Made by a program: the position numbers and the translations under genes | In this document: positions 46,181 through 54,588 of the stretch, one piece after another | Numbering within the stretch: the first letter of the stretch is position 1 | Layout: each line of letters starts with the position of its first letter | The notes under the pieces: model-generated | What the model saw: the letters and a program-made list of their open reading frames with translations, nothing else | Databases searched by the model: none | Told to the model about the DNA's origin: nothing | NCBI RefSeq assembly: GCF_021608185.1 | Contig: NZ_JAKIHN010000002.1 | Coordinates: 62,001-126,000, forward strand | Direction: 5' to 3' | Length of the DNA: 64,000 nucleotides | Source of the DNA: Flavobacterium anseongense | GTDB lineage: Bacteria > Bacteroidota > Bacteroidia > Flavobacteriales > Flavobacteriaceae

Positions 46181-47458
46181 ATGAAACAGATCAAAAAAAT
46201 ATTCTTTCGGTTTTTCTTTCTTTACTTTTTTCTAATCATTACGCCATGGTTTTGGCTTGCATATATACCAGGCATAAACTACGTAACTGAATTTTACGCA
46301 AAAGGAATGCAGTGGATTGTTTTCAAATTTAATGATTGGTTTTTGCATGTAAAACCAAAATTAAATATTGAGGGTAATGGAAGTGGAGACACCTCTTATG
46401 CCTGGGCCGAATTTTATACCATCATTATACTTTCACTGGCAATTGCTGTTATTTGGGCAGTATTAAATAAAAAAGAAAAAGAATCCAGAGCACTCGAGTA
46501 TTGGCTGCATAATTTAATTCGGTACAACCTTATCATGGTTGCTTTCAGTTATGGAATTATCAAGTTGTTCGGATTACAAATGCCTTTTCCAAACCTGAGT
46601 CAGTTGGCAACACCTTTGGGTGATTTTCTCCCAATGCGATTCAGTTGGATGTTTATTGGTTACTCTCAGCCTTACCAATTCTTTTCGGGCTTGATGGAAG
46701 TTATTGTTGGACTTTTATTGCTTTACAGAAGAACCATTCCGCTTGGACTGATTATTGGTCTTGGAGTTTTCATTAATGTATTCGCAATGAATATGTGCTA
46801 TGATATTCCGGTTAAATTGTATTCAATGCAGATTGTTATTTGCTGTTTCTTTTTATTGGCAATTGACAGTAGAAAGTACCTTAATTTCTTTATTCTCAAT
46901 AAGCCAACGATTCCAACAACAGGATATGATTACCACTTTAACAAGAGATGGCAACGAATTGGACGCATCGTTTTAAAAACTGTATTTATACTGTTGCTTG
47001 TTGGCTTAAACCTTTACCAATGCATAGACTGGTATGAAAAAACACATGCACAGGAAACAAGCGTTATTCCACATGGAATTTACAACATTAAAACATTTAA
47101 AAAGAACAATCAGATTATTGAAATTGATGCTAATGATACCTTGGCTTGGAAAGATTTTATATTTGATAAAGGAAAACTTGGCAGCATCAAAACAGCAGAC
47201 ACAACTTTTATGAACAAATATGGTAGAGCCTATTTTATCTATGAAACGGTTAAGGCCAAACAAATGATACACTTCAAGGAAGGAATGTCAGATACTGTTC
47301 CGCTTTTTAAGATGAAATATAAACTAATAACTAAAAATAACCTTCAGTTAGAAGGAGTTTTCAAAAAAGATACTTTGTTCTATGAACTTGTAAAACATGA
47401 TAAAAAGTTCCCGTTAGCCGAAAAGCAGTTTCACTGGATATCAGAGGCTAATAGATAA
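46181..47458 (+). CDS. DoxX-like membrane protein with C-terminal soluble domain
   Basis: A 425-aa protein of unknown function. About seven hydrophobic helices span 10-285, including LIRYNLIMVAFSYGIIKLFG and FFSGLMEVIVGLLLLYRRTI, which resemble DoxX-type quinone-linked membrane subunits. A last helix (about 270-290) leads to a ~130-residue beta-rich soluble domain (ITKNNLQLEGVFKKD). No heme or metal motif is seen. It ends 11 bases before the methyltransferase gene. Confidence 0.75.
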   Translation: MKQIKKIFFRFFFLYFFLIITPWFWLAYIPGINYVTEFYAKGMQWIVFKFNDWFLHVKPKLNIEGNGSGDTSYAWAEFYTIIILSLAIAVIWAVLNKKEKESRALEYWLHNLIRYNLIMVAFSYGIIKLFGLQMPFPNLSQLATPLGDFLPMRFSWMFIGYSQPYQFFSGLMEVIVGLLLLYRRTIPLGLIIGLGVFINVFAMNMCYDIPVKLYSMQIVICCFFLLAIDSRKYLNFFILNKPTIPTTGYDYHFNKRWQRIGRIVLKTVFILLLVGLNLYQCIDWYEKTHAQETSVIPHGIYNIKTFKKNNQIIEIDANDTLAWKDFIFDKGKLGSIKTADTTFMNKYGRAYFIYETVKAKQMIHFKEGMSDTVPLFKMKYKLITKNNLQLEGVFKKDTLFYELVKHDKKFPLAEKQFHWISEANR

Positions 47459-47469
47459 ACAATTCAAGT

Positions 47470-48129
47470 ATGACAGACCTAGACTACCTAACCTATCTCG
47501 AAGGATTTTTAACCGACAACCGCAAAGAGCGCTTTGAAACTGTATTGGCAAACAGAACCAATCATTTCACGATAGCTGTAGAAGATGTGTTTCAGTTTCA
47601 CAATACGAGTGCCGTGATGCGCAGCTGCGAGGTTTTTGGAATTCAGGAACTTAATATCGTTGAGCAACGTTTCGGCAAAAACATCGATAAAGAAATTGCC
47701 ATGGGCGCACAAAAATGGGTAGATATTAATAAGTTTGACACAATTTCTGATTGCATCCAAACCTTAAAGAACAAAGGCTATCAAATCATTGCTACCACAC
47801 CACATAACGATTCATGTTTGCTTCACGAGTTTGATGTAACTAAAAAAAGTGCTTTGTTTTTTGGCACCGAAAAAGAAGGATTATCAGAAGAAGTAATGAG
47901 TCAGGCGGATGGTTATTTAAAAATTCCAATGGTTGGTTTTACGGAAAGTTTAAATATATCCGTTTCTGCAGCAATTATAATTCAGGACATCACTACTCGC
48001 CTACGCCAATCTGATGTAAACTGGCAATTATCAGAAGAAGAGTTACTGGAAAAACGTTTAGCCTGGGCAAGAAATAGCATTAAGGATATTAAGCGGATTG
48101 AAGCGAGGTATTATTCAGAAAAAAGCTAA
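47470..48129 (+). CDS. SpoU-family RNA 2'-O-methyltransferase (TrmH-like)
   Basis: A 219-aa SPOUT enzyme. Motif 1 is NTSAVMRSCEVFGIQELNIVE, motif 2 ALFFGTEKEGLSEEV, and motif 3 KIPMVGFTESLNISVSAAI, which forms the SAM knot. The N-terminal ~30 residues and C-terminal Lys/Arg tail fit TrmH (Gm18 of tRNA); rRNA cannot be excluded. The last codons fall inside a heptad stutter array. Confidence 0.92.
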   Translation: MTDLDYLTYLEGFLTDNRKERFETVLANRTNHFTIAVEDVFQFHNTSAVMRSCEVFGIQELNIVEQRFGKNIDKEIAMGAQKWVDINKFDTISDCIQTLKNKGYQIIATTPHNDSCLLHEFDVTKKSALFFGTEKEGLSEEVMSQADGYLKIPMVGFTESLNISVSAAIIIQDITTRLRQSDVNWQLSEEELLEKRLAWARNSIKDIKRIEARYYSEKS

Positions 48130-48151
48130 CAGCTGACAGCTATTAGCTAAA
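48124..48151. repeat. AGCT heptad stutter array at the trmH 3' end
   Basis: AGCTAAC, AGCTGAC, AGCTATT, AGCTAAA lie in tandem and fill most of the 30-base convergent spacer. The TAA of the methyltransferase lies in the first unit. AGCT is self-complementary, so the array can fold on itself. Confidence 0.72.
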
Positions 48152-48159
48152 AGTCTTCA

Positions 48160-48927
48160 CTATTTCTTCTTCAACACCTTATATTGCTCATAGCATTCGC
48201 TAATCGCATCCATAATCTGTAAATCGTTTGCAGTTTTGATAAACTCTTCTGAATAGCTGCAACGCGTTAAGATTTCGGCAATTTCTTTTTTATCGATACC
48301 AAGAAGCACACCAAGGGTTTCTCTGTCAAACTTAGATTCCAACAGATTTCTAACGGTATCATCCTTTTTCATCTGCTTAAGTTTCTTGAGCTCATTGGAC
48401 TTCTTACCAAAGAAATTATAGAGCATGTCCGCAGGATTGAAAATAGAACCCAAAACTCTCGTAAAAGCTCCGGGAGAAGTATCTCCTGTTTCGTAACCTT
48501 GTGGCAAACCGGAAATACTGTAACGGTAGTTTTCTTTATCCGGAATAAGTTTTGAATCGATTTCAAGATAACCGGTTAAGTCATATTTCTTGACAATAAC
48601 TTCTTCCAAAGCGATGGCTTTTTCTGTTAGCAATAATTTGGCTTCACCGTTTTTAAGCCAGTCATTGGTTACTCTTACCCTCAAAGATTGATAACCCAGC
48701 AAAGAAATGTGCAGCGTATCATTGACACTTACTTCCAATTCGAAGTAGCCTTTTACATTTGTCGTAACACCTTTTACTTTGTTTATATTAATAACATTTA
48801 CATTGGAAATTGGCAACAACGTATTATCGTTAATGATAGTTCCTGTAACTTTTTGCGCCGTCTGATTAACTTGCGAGATGCCAGTAAAGGGAAGTATAAA
48901 TAAAAGTAGAATTGTAAAATATCTCAT
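48160..48927 (-). CDS. Carboxypeptidase-regulatory-like domain protein
   Basis: A 255-aa exported protein with a signal peptide (about 1-18). Residues 25-105 form a CarboxypepD_reg-like beta sandwich (VTGTIINDNTLLPISNVNVININKVKGVTTNVKGYFELEV, then LGYQSLRVRV). This domain also precedes TonB-dependent transporters. The ~130-residue C-terminal part is helical and unrecognised. Likely envelope located; function unknown. Confidence 0.85.
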   Translation of the reverse strand: MRYFTILLLFILPFTGISQVNQTAQKVTGTIINDNTLLPISNVNVININKVKGVTTNVKGYFELEVSVNDTLHISLLGYQSLRVRVTNDWLKNGEAKLLLTEKAIALEEVIVKKYDLTGYLEIDSKLIPDKENYRYSISGLPQGYETGDTSPGAFTRVLGSIFNPADMLYNFFGKKSNELKKLKQMKKDDTVRNLLESKFDRETLGVLLGIDKKEIAEILTRCSYSEEFIKTANDLQIMDAISECYEQYKVLKKK

Positions 48928-49022
48928 AGCTAATTTTGATGGTTTAAAAGTATGAAACTCTTTTAAGAAATGGTAACGTTTAATGGCAGAATTAGAACAA
49001 AATTAACAAAAGGGTGAAATTC

Positions 49023-49142
49023 CAAATGTCAAATCCCAAATTCCAAATAAAAATCAAAGTGTAAAATTTCAAAAAACAAAAACTCCGTCATTACATTAGT
49101 AAAACGGAGTTATAGATTTCCCAATTGGAATTTGGAATTTTA
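49023..49142. repeat. Heptad stutter hairpin around the deaD terminator
   Basis: The left arm CAAATGT, CAAATCC, CAAATTC, CAAATAA (49023-49050) is partly complementary to the right arm GATTTCC, CAATTGG, AATTTGG, AATTTTA (49115-49142). The deaD terminator lies in the loop. Confidence 0.72.
49081..49111 (-). terminator. deaD terminator
   Basis: The 8-bp stem AACTCCGT/ACGGAGTT (49081-49088 with 49104-49111) has a 15-nt loop. On the minus strand it is followed by a T-rich tract (TTTTTGTTTTTTG). Confidence 0.8.
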
Positions 49143-49161
49143 TTTTTGAAATTTAAAAGCG

Positions 49162-51108
49162 TTAGCTTTTCCTCGGTCTTCTGCTTTTAGCTGCTTCAAA
49201 TGAGCGACCTGCTGGTCTGTCATTGTTTTCAGAAGAACGTCTTGGTGCTCTTTCTTCTCTTTGAAAAGAACCTGGTGCTCTTTTTGGAGCGGCGCTATCA
49301 CGATTAAAACCGCCTTCTCTTCTTGGTCTGTCAGAACGTTCACCTCTTGGCGCATCGTTTCTGTCGCTTCTGAATCCGCCTTCTTTTCTTGGGCCAAAAC
49401 TTCCACCAGAACTTCTTCTTTCTCCACCAGAATTTCTATCACCTCTGAAACCGCCAGAACTTCTTCCGTTGTGGTCACGTCTTTCGCGACTTCCACCATC
49501 GTTTTTAGAAATCTCTACATTGATACGTCTTCCATTCATATCATATCCGTTAAGGATTGACATTACTTTTTCGGTATGCTCACCATCCGTATTAAAGAAA
49601 GAGAAACCTTCTTTTACATCGACTTTAAATACGTCATCCCGACCTAAATCCAATGTTTCTTTCAAGAAATCTTTCAATTGCATCCAATCGAAATCGTCAC
49701 GCGCACCAATGTTTACGAAATAACGAACTGGATCTCCGGCTCTGATTTCTCTTGGCTCTGAACTTCTTTCACTTCTTTGTCCACCATCACCAGATAAATC
49801 GCGTTTCTTTTTATAGTATTCGATAAATCTGTTGAATTCTACAGAAACCATTTTCTTGATTAATTCTTCTTTTGATAAACCATCAAGAACTTCGTTGATT
49901 GCCGGTAAATAGTTGTCTATTTCGTGGTCAACTTCGGTATCTTTAATTTTATTAGCTAAGTGTAATAATTGGATTTCGCAGATTTCAATTCCACTTGGAA
50001 TCGTTTTCTCCTGGAATTTTTGCTGGATGATTCTTTCGATAGAAGAAATTTTACGCAACTCACTTTTTGTGATGATTACGATAGAAGTTCCTAATTTCCC
50101 GGCTCTTCCAGTTCTTCCTGAACGGTGATTGTAAGTTTCAATTTCATCAGGCAATTGATAGTTTACTACGTGTGTAATATTATCAACATCAATTCCACGA
50201 GCCGCAACATCAGTAGCTACAAGCATTTGAATTTGACGGCCACGGAACGATTTCATAACACCATCACGTTGCGCCTGAGACAAATCTCCGTGCAATGCTG
50301 CAGCACTGTATCCGTCTTCAATTAATTTCTCAGCAACCGCTTGTGTATCACGTTTTGTTCTACAGAAAACTACAGAGAAGATATCCGGATTAGCATCAGC
50401 CAATCTTTTCAAAGCTTCGTAACGATCACGAGCATTCACACAGTAAAATTCGTGTGAAACTGTAGCCGAACCTGAGTTTTTGTGTCCAACAGTAATCTCA
50501 ACTGGGTCAGCCATAAATTTCTTAGCAATACGCGCTACTTCCGCAGGCATTGTTGCTGAGAATAACCATGTTTTTTTCTCATCCGGAGTATCCGATAATA
50601 TCGAAACGATATCGTCATAAAAACCCATGTTTAACATCTCATCTGCTTCGTCAAGAATACAGTAACTGATGTTTTTAATGTTTACAAGACCACGATTAAT
50701 CATGTCCTGCATTCTACCCGGAGTTGCCACAATTACTTGTGCTCCGCGTTTAATCTCTCTGGCCTGTTCAGTAATGCTTGCACCACCATAAACTGCCACT
50801 GTATGTAAACCCTTTACATATTTTGAGTATTGTTTAATCTCGTTGGTGATTTGTAAACAAAGCTCACGCGTTGGGGATAAAATTAACGCTTGAGTACTTC
50901 TGTCTTCAGCATCAATTTTTTGAATCAGCGGAAAACCAAAAGCTGCCGTTTTCCCTGTACCTGTTTGTGCTAAAGCTACTAAGTCTGTGTTTTGTTCCAA
51001 TAAAACTGGAATAGCCTTTTCCTGCACTTCTGACGGATTCTCAAATCCTAGATCCTTGATCGCCAGCAGTAACGACTCATTCAGACCTAATTGTTCAAAT
51101 TTATTCAT
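49162..51108 (-). CDS. deaD: DEAD-box ATP-dependent RNA helicase
   Basis: A 648-aa helicase. It contains the Q motif, AQTGTGKTAAF, PTRELCLQI, LDEADEMLNMGF, SATMP, DVAARGIDVD and HRSGRTGRAG. A DbpA-like RNA-binding domain lies at about 455-530. A tail rich in Arg, Gly and Ser (about 540-648) is disordered and positively charged, typical of DeaD/CsdA-type helicases in flavobacteria. It works in ribosome assembly or cold adaptation. The tail's codon bias makes long spurious frames, which are ignored. Confidence 0.95.
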   Translation of the reverse strand: MNKFEQLGLNESLLLAIKDLGFENPSEVQEKAIPVLLEQNTDLVALAQTGTGKTAAFGFPLIQKIDAEDRSTQALILSPTRELCLQITNEIKQYSKYVKGLHTVAVYGGASITEQAREIKRGAQVIVATPGRMQDMINRGLVNIKNISYCILDEADEMLNMGFYDDIVSILSDTPDEKKTWLFSATMPAEVARIAKKFMADPVEITVGHKNSGSATVSHEFYCVNARDRYEALKRLADANPDIFSVVFCRTKRDTQAVAEKLIEDGYSAAALHGDLSQAQRDGVMKSFRGRQIQMLVATDVAARGIDVDNITHVVNYQLPDEIETYNHRSGRTGRAGKLGTSIVIITKSELRKISSIERIIQQKFQEKTIPSGIEICEIQLLHLANKIKDTEVDHEIDNYLPAINEVLDGLSKEELIKKMVSVEFNRFIEYYKKKRDLSGDGGQRSERSSEPREIRAGDPVRYFVNIGARDDFDWMQLKDFLKETLDLGRDDVFKVDVKEGFSFFNTDGEHTEKVMSILNGYDMNGRRINVEISKNDGGSRERRDHNGRSSGGFRGDRNSGGERRSSGGSFGPRKEGGFRSDRNDAPRGERSDRPRREGGFNRDSAAPKRAPGSFQREERAPRRSSENNDRPAGRSFEAAKSRRPRKS

Positions 51109-51128
51109 ATTGTATTTTAAATTGGGTG

Positions 51129-51136
51129 CAAAGGTA
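51129..51136 (-). promoter_or_regulatory. Probable -7 box for deaD
   Basis: The minus-strand TACCTTTG matches TAnnTTTG exactly, 20 bases before the deaD ATG. Confidence 0.5.
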
Positions 51137-51211
51137 GTCTTTAATAACCATAAAAACTAATTTGTTATTTATTGATAATTAATTAGTTACGATTTATTAA
51201 AAGTACTAACA

Positions 51212-51394
51212 GGAGTTGCAGAGTTACAAAGCAGCAAAGTGACAAAGTTTTTAATAAAATTAGAAGCGGAAATTCTGTCTTTTTTTCACTATTGTTCCCG
51301 CTATCCGCGCTACATGGTAGCCAGCTACTATCGGGGCTAATTAATACGTTTTTCTTACTTTGGAACTTTGATACTCTGCAACTTTGCAACTTTA
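51212..51394. repeat. Octad stutter hairpin enclosing structured repeat copy B
   Basis: Left arm: GGAGTTGC, AGAGTTAC, AAAGCAGC, AAAGTGAC, AAAGTTTT (51212-51251). Right arm: CTTACTTT, GGAACTTT, GATACTCT, GCAACTTT, GCAACTTT (51354-51393). The arms are imperfect reverse complements. The rdgB stop codon overlaps the last right-arm unit, and a structured repeat lies in the loop. Confidence 0.82.
51262..51340 (-). repeat. Structured 3'-end repeat, copy B
   Basis: The core 51297-51340 matches 45367-45410 at 41 of 44 positions. The equivalent of the AGGAGC/GCTCCT helix is AGAAGC (51262-51267) with GCTACT (51324-51329), 5 of 6 pairs. The spacing is one base shorter than in copy A. Read on the minus strand it starts TTAGCCCC after rdgB. 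Confidence 0.78.
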
Positions 51395-51961
51395 AGATAA
51401 AAAATCAACCAACTGTTTCACCGCCAATCCACGATGACTAATCTTAGATTTTTCCTCTATCGTCAACTCAGCAAACGTTTTTGTATAACCATCGGCAACA
51501 AAAATTGGATCGTAACCAAATCCATTGGTTCCTATTTTTTCTTCAATAATTTTACCTTTAATGATTCCTGTAAATAAGGTTTGCTTTCCGTTAAGATTTA
51601 AAGCAATTACCGTTTTGAATTGTGCTACGCGATTCGAAGTGTCTTTTAAATTCAATAATAATTTATCCATATTATCATTGGCACCTTTTTGTTCACCTGC
51701 ATAACGAGCGGAATAAACGCCGGGTTCACCGTTCAAAGCTTCTACTTCCAAACCGGTATCATCTGCAAAACAATTGTATCCATATTTTTCGGTAACATAA
51801 TTGGCTTTGAGAATAGCATTACCTTCAATTGTATCAGCAGTTTCGGGAATTTCTTCAAAGCAGCCAATATCTTCCAAACTCAAAATCTGAATTGAAGTCG
51901 GAAGTAACAATTGAATTTCTTTTATTTTATTTTGATTGTTGGAAGCGAATACAAGTTGCAT
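51392..51961 (-). CDS. rdgB: Non-canonical purine NTP diphosphatase (RdgB/HAM1)
   Basis: A 189-aa enzyme with ASNNQNKIKEI at the start, ADDTGLEVEALNGEPGVYSARYAG (catalytic Asp and substrate residues) and GFGYDPIFV. It removes ITP, XTP and dITP from nucleotide pools. Its TAA is the start of the stutter array that follows. Confidence 0.96.
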   Translation of the reverse strand: MQLVFASNNQNKIKEIQLLLPTSIQILSLEDIGCFEEIPETADTIEGNAILKANYVTEKYGYNCFADDTGLEVEALNGEPGVYSARYAGEQKGANDNMDKLLLNLKDTSNRVAQFKTVIALNLNGKQTLFTGIIKGKIIEEKIGTNGFGYDPIFVADGYTKTFAELTIEEKSKISHRGLAVKQLVDFLS

Positions 51962-52036
51962 AGCGATGCATTTATTTTGATGAATACAAAGATGAAAAGA
52001 ATATTGCTTTTTTCAATATTTTTTATTTTTTAAGAA

Positions 52037-52065
52037 TTGTTTAAACCATAACTGCTTTATATTCG
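52037..52065 (+). promoter_or_regulatory. Probable promoter of the hybrid kinase
   Basis: TTG (52037-52039) and TATATTCG (52058-52065), one mismatch to TAnnTTTG, are 18 bases apart. It lies 31 bases before the ATG at 52097. Confidence 0.5.
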
Positions 52066-52096
52066 TAAATAATACAACCAAAGAAACTAACACAAC

Positions 52097-54481
52097 ATGC
52101 AAACCAATACCACACTTTTAGCATGTAATAGATACTTATGCCTGATAGGCATTTTTCTGTTATTCTGTACAAATGCATCTTCTCAATTTCTTTTAAAAAA
52201 AGGAAACCAATCCGAAAATATAACCATTCATTCTAAAGTTGAATATGTAGATGTAGGGCAAGTCGATGTAACTTTTGACCAAATCAGGAATATCAAAGCC
52301 TTTCATTTCGTTCCAATGAAGAATGAAAATCAGGACTTTGGCTTTACAAACCATAACTATTGGCTGCGCTTTCAGCTTAAGAATACCACAGATGAAGAAC
52401 TGATATATTTCTTTGAAACGGCAAGACCAATCACCGACTTAGCTGAATTGTATGTCATAAAGAGCAATAATCAGGTTACAAAATACATTAGCGGTGATGC
52501 AATTCCGTATTCACAAAGAAGTTTTGATCATAGAAAAACGATTTTCAAAATTACTTTGTCGCCACAAGAACAACAGCAGTTTTATTTACATATTAAAAGT
52601 GATGGTGAAATGCTTTCTATGCCAATGGTATTGCATAGTTTACAACATTTATTAGAAATCACTTCGTTTGAACAGTTTGTGTTTGGTTTCTTTTACGGAA
52701 TCTTAATCATTGCTGCTATTTTATATCTGTTCTTTTTCTTTGCCATGCGTGACAAAACTTTCTTGTATTACAGTATGTATGTCGTTTTTATAGGTTTGCT
52801 GCAATTTTCTATTGATGGTTATTTTTATGAATTTGTTACGCCACAATCGGGCTGGTTTTCTTTACATGCCGTAATTATTTTTGCCTGTATTGCCAATTTC
52901 TTTTTAGGTCGTTATGCTCAGGTTTTCTTAAAAATAAAAGAATACAATCGTTTTATAAACAATGCTTTTTATGTTTTATATGGATTAGATTTACTGTTGT
53001 TTTTGTCTTTATTCTTTATTCCGAAAGCACTCGAATACTCCTATCCTATTGCCAATGGATTGGGATTAATTTTACTGTTACTAATCATTACATCAGTGGC
53101 AATTATTTACATCCGTACAAAAAAACTTGATCGTTTCTTTGCAACAGGTATATTCTTTCTCATTTGTGGTTTTGTAGTTTTTATTCTCAAAAACTTTAGC
53201 ATACTACCTCTTAGCTTTTGGACAGAAAATGGGTCTAAACTAGGCACTGGAATGGAAGTAATTTTCCTTTCACTTTCGATGGCAAACTTAATTCGGAATC
53301 TAAAAGACGAACGTGAAGAATTGCAAACTGTGGCGCTTCAAAAATCAGAAGAAATGAACGAATTAAAGTCGTATTTCTTATCCAATATAAGTCATGAATT
53401 ACGAACACCTTTGAATGCGATTTTGAATACAGCCAAAACAATGGCGAATGATTCAAAAGACGAGCAAATACAAAACGGTAGTCAAATTATAAAGTATTCA
53501 ACCTATAGTTTATTAAATTCCGTTAATGATATTCTGGACTTCTCAAAAATTGAAAAAGATGAAATAAAACTGGAAATTTCGGAGTTTGATTTGGTAAAAA
53601 CTGTAGAGCATATGGCCAATAATTTTACTAGTGAAGCTAAGGATAAAGGCTTAGAATTTACTTTCATCAAAGGAGAAGATTTGCCACAAATGGTTAAAGG
53701 CGATGTTGCCAGACTGAGCCAAATACTGCAAAACATTTTAAGTAATGCACTCAAATTTACCAAAGAAGGATTTGTCAAATTTAAGTTAGAAGCCAAAAAA
53801 GAAAAAGACAACAAAGTGCAAATCACCTTTACGGTAAGTGATACCGGCGTTGGAATTTCTAAAGAAAAAATAAACAGCATTTTCGATTCGTTTTCACAGG
53901 ACAGCATTACCAACAAACGAAAATTTGGTGGCTTAGGACTTGGACTCTATATCGTAAAACATCTGGTAAATCTGCAAAATGGCAAGATTAAAGTCGATAG
54001 CACCACTGGCTTGGGAACGGTTGTTACTATCAATTTGACTTATGAAAATATTGAAGTCAAAAAAGAAATTGAAGTAAGCGTTGCAACTAATGATTATGAT
54101 TTAAACGGAAAATCTATTTTGGTTGTTGAAGACAATGCGATGAACCAAATGGTGATTAAAATGATTACCAAAAAATGGCTCAATACAACAGTTGAATTTG
54201 CCAATAACGGACAAGAAGGTATCCAAAAATTAATGGAAAATCATTACGATATCATCCTAATGGATTTACAAATGCCAATCATGGATGGTTATGAAGCCAC
54301 AATTGCCATCCGAAATGGTGAAGCTGGCGAAGAAAAGAAATCTATTCCAATTATCGCCTTAACTGCCGACGTTATGGAAAGCACCAAAGAACGCGTTATC
54401 GAAATTGGCATGAACAAATACTTATCAAAACCTGTTGATAAAGACACTTTATTTGAAATTATTAAACTATTGGTCAGCTAA
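52097..54481 (+). CDS. Hybrid sensor histidine kinase with 7TMR-DISM sensor
   Basis: A 794-aa protein. After a signal peptide (about 1-29) comes a 7TMR-DISM extracellular domain (about 35-185, with NYWLRFQLKNTTDEELIYFFE). A seven-helix membrane region (about 190-400) follows, then HisKA with His433 (SNISHELRTPLNAI), HATPase (NALKFTKEG, DTGVGISKEK, GGLGLGLYIV) and a receiver domain with phospho-acceptor Asp723 (ILMDLQMPIMDGYE). Ligand and output are unknown; no separate regulator is adjacent. It is probably monocistronic. Confidence 0.94.
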   Translation: MQTNTTLLACNRYLCLIGIFLLFCTNASSQFLLKKGNQSENITIHSKVEYVDVGQVDVTFDQIRNIKAFHFVPMKNENQDFGFTNHNYWLRFQLKNTTDEELIYFFETARPITDLAELYVIKSNNQVTKYISGDAIPYSQRSFDHRKTIFKITLSPQEQQQFYLHIKSDGEMLSMPMVLHSLQHLLEITSFEQFVFGFFYGILIIAAILYLFFFFAMRDKTFLYYSMYVVFIGLLQFSIDGYFYEFVTPQSGWFSLHAVIIFACIANFFLGRYAQVFLKIKEYNRFINNAFYVLYGLDLLLFLSLFFIPKALEYSYPIANGLGLILLLLIITSVAIIYIRTKKLDRFFATGIFFLICGFVVFILKNFSILPLSFWTENGSKLGTGMEVIFLSLSMANLIRNLKDEREELQTVALQKSEEMNELKSYFLSNISHELRTPLNAILNTAKTMANDSKDEQIQNGSQIIKYSTYSLLNSVNDILDFSKIEKDEIKLEISEFDLVKTVEHMANNFTSEAKDKGLEFTFIKGEDLPQMVKGDVARLSQILQNILSNALKFTKEGFVKFKLEAKKEKDNKVQITFTVSDTGVGISKEKINSIFDSFSQDSITNKRKFGGLGLGLYIVKHLVNLQNGKIKVDSTTGLGTVVTINLTYENIEVKKEIEVSVATNDYDLNGKSILVVEDNAMNQMVIKMITKKWLNTTVEFANNGQEGIQKLMENHYDIILMDLQMPIMDGYEATIAIRNGEAGEEKKSIPIIALTADVMESTKERVIEIGMNKYLSKPVDKDTLFEIIKLLVS

Positions 54482-54558
54482 ATCCACACTGGTTTTTCAA
54501 CATTTTATGGTTTACAAGTTTCTAATTATAATGATTAGGAGTAAACTAAATTTATAAT

Positions 54559-54566
54559 TACTTTTG
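54559..54566 (+). promoter_or_regulatory. Probable -7 box for the alpha-oxoamine synthase
   Basis: TACTTTTG matches TAnnTTTG exactly, 22 bases before the ATG at 54589. Confidence 0.5.
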
Positions 54567-54588
54567 CCACGTAAAACACAAAGTGATT

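Noticed and set aside
49140..49499. 119-aa minus-strand frame overlapping the deaD 3' end
   Set aside because: It is the alternative frame of the Arg/Gly-rich tail; low-complexity codons keep it open, and the helicase frame has clear domain support.
51183..51389. 68-aa minus-strand frame in the rdgB-deaD spacer
   Set aside because: It consists of stutter and structured repeat sequence; the frame and composition are explained by the repeat and no start context is seen.
53503..53916. 137-aa minus-strand frame within the hybrid kinase
   Set aside because: It is a shadow of the HATPase coding region; codon position statistics and domain support favour the plus frame.
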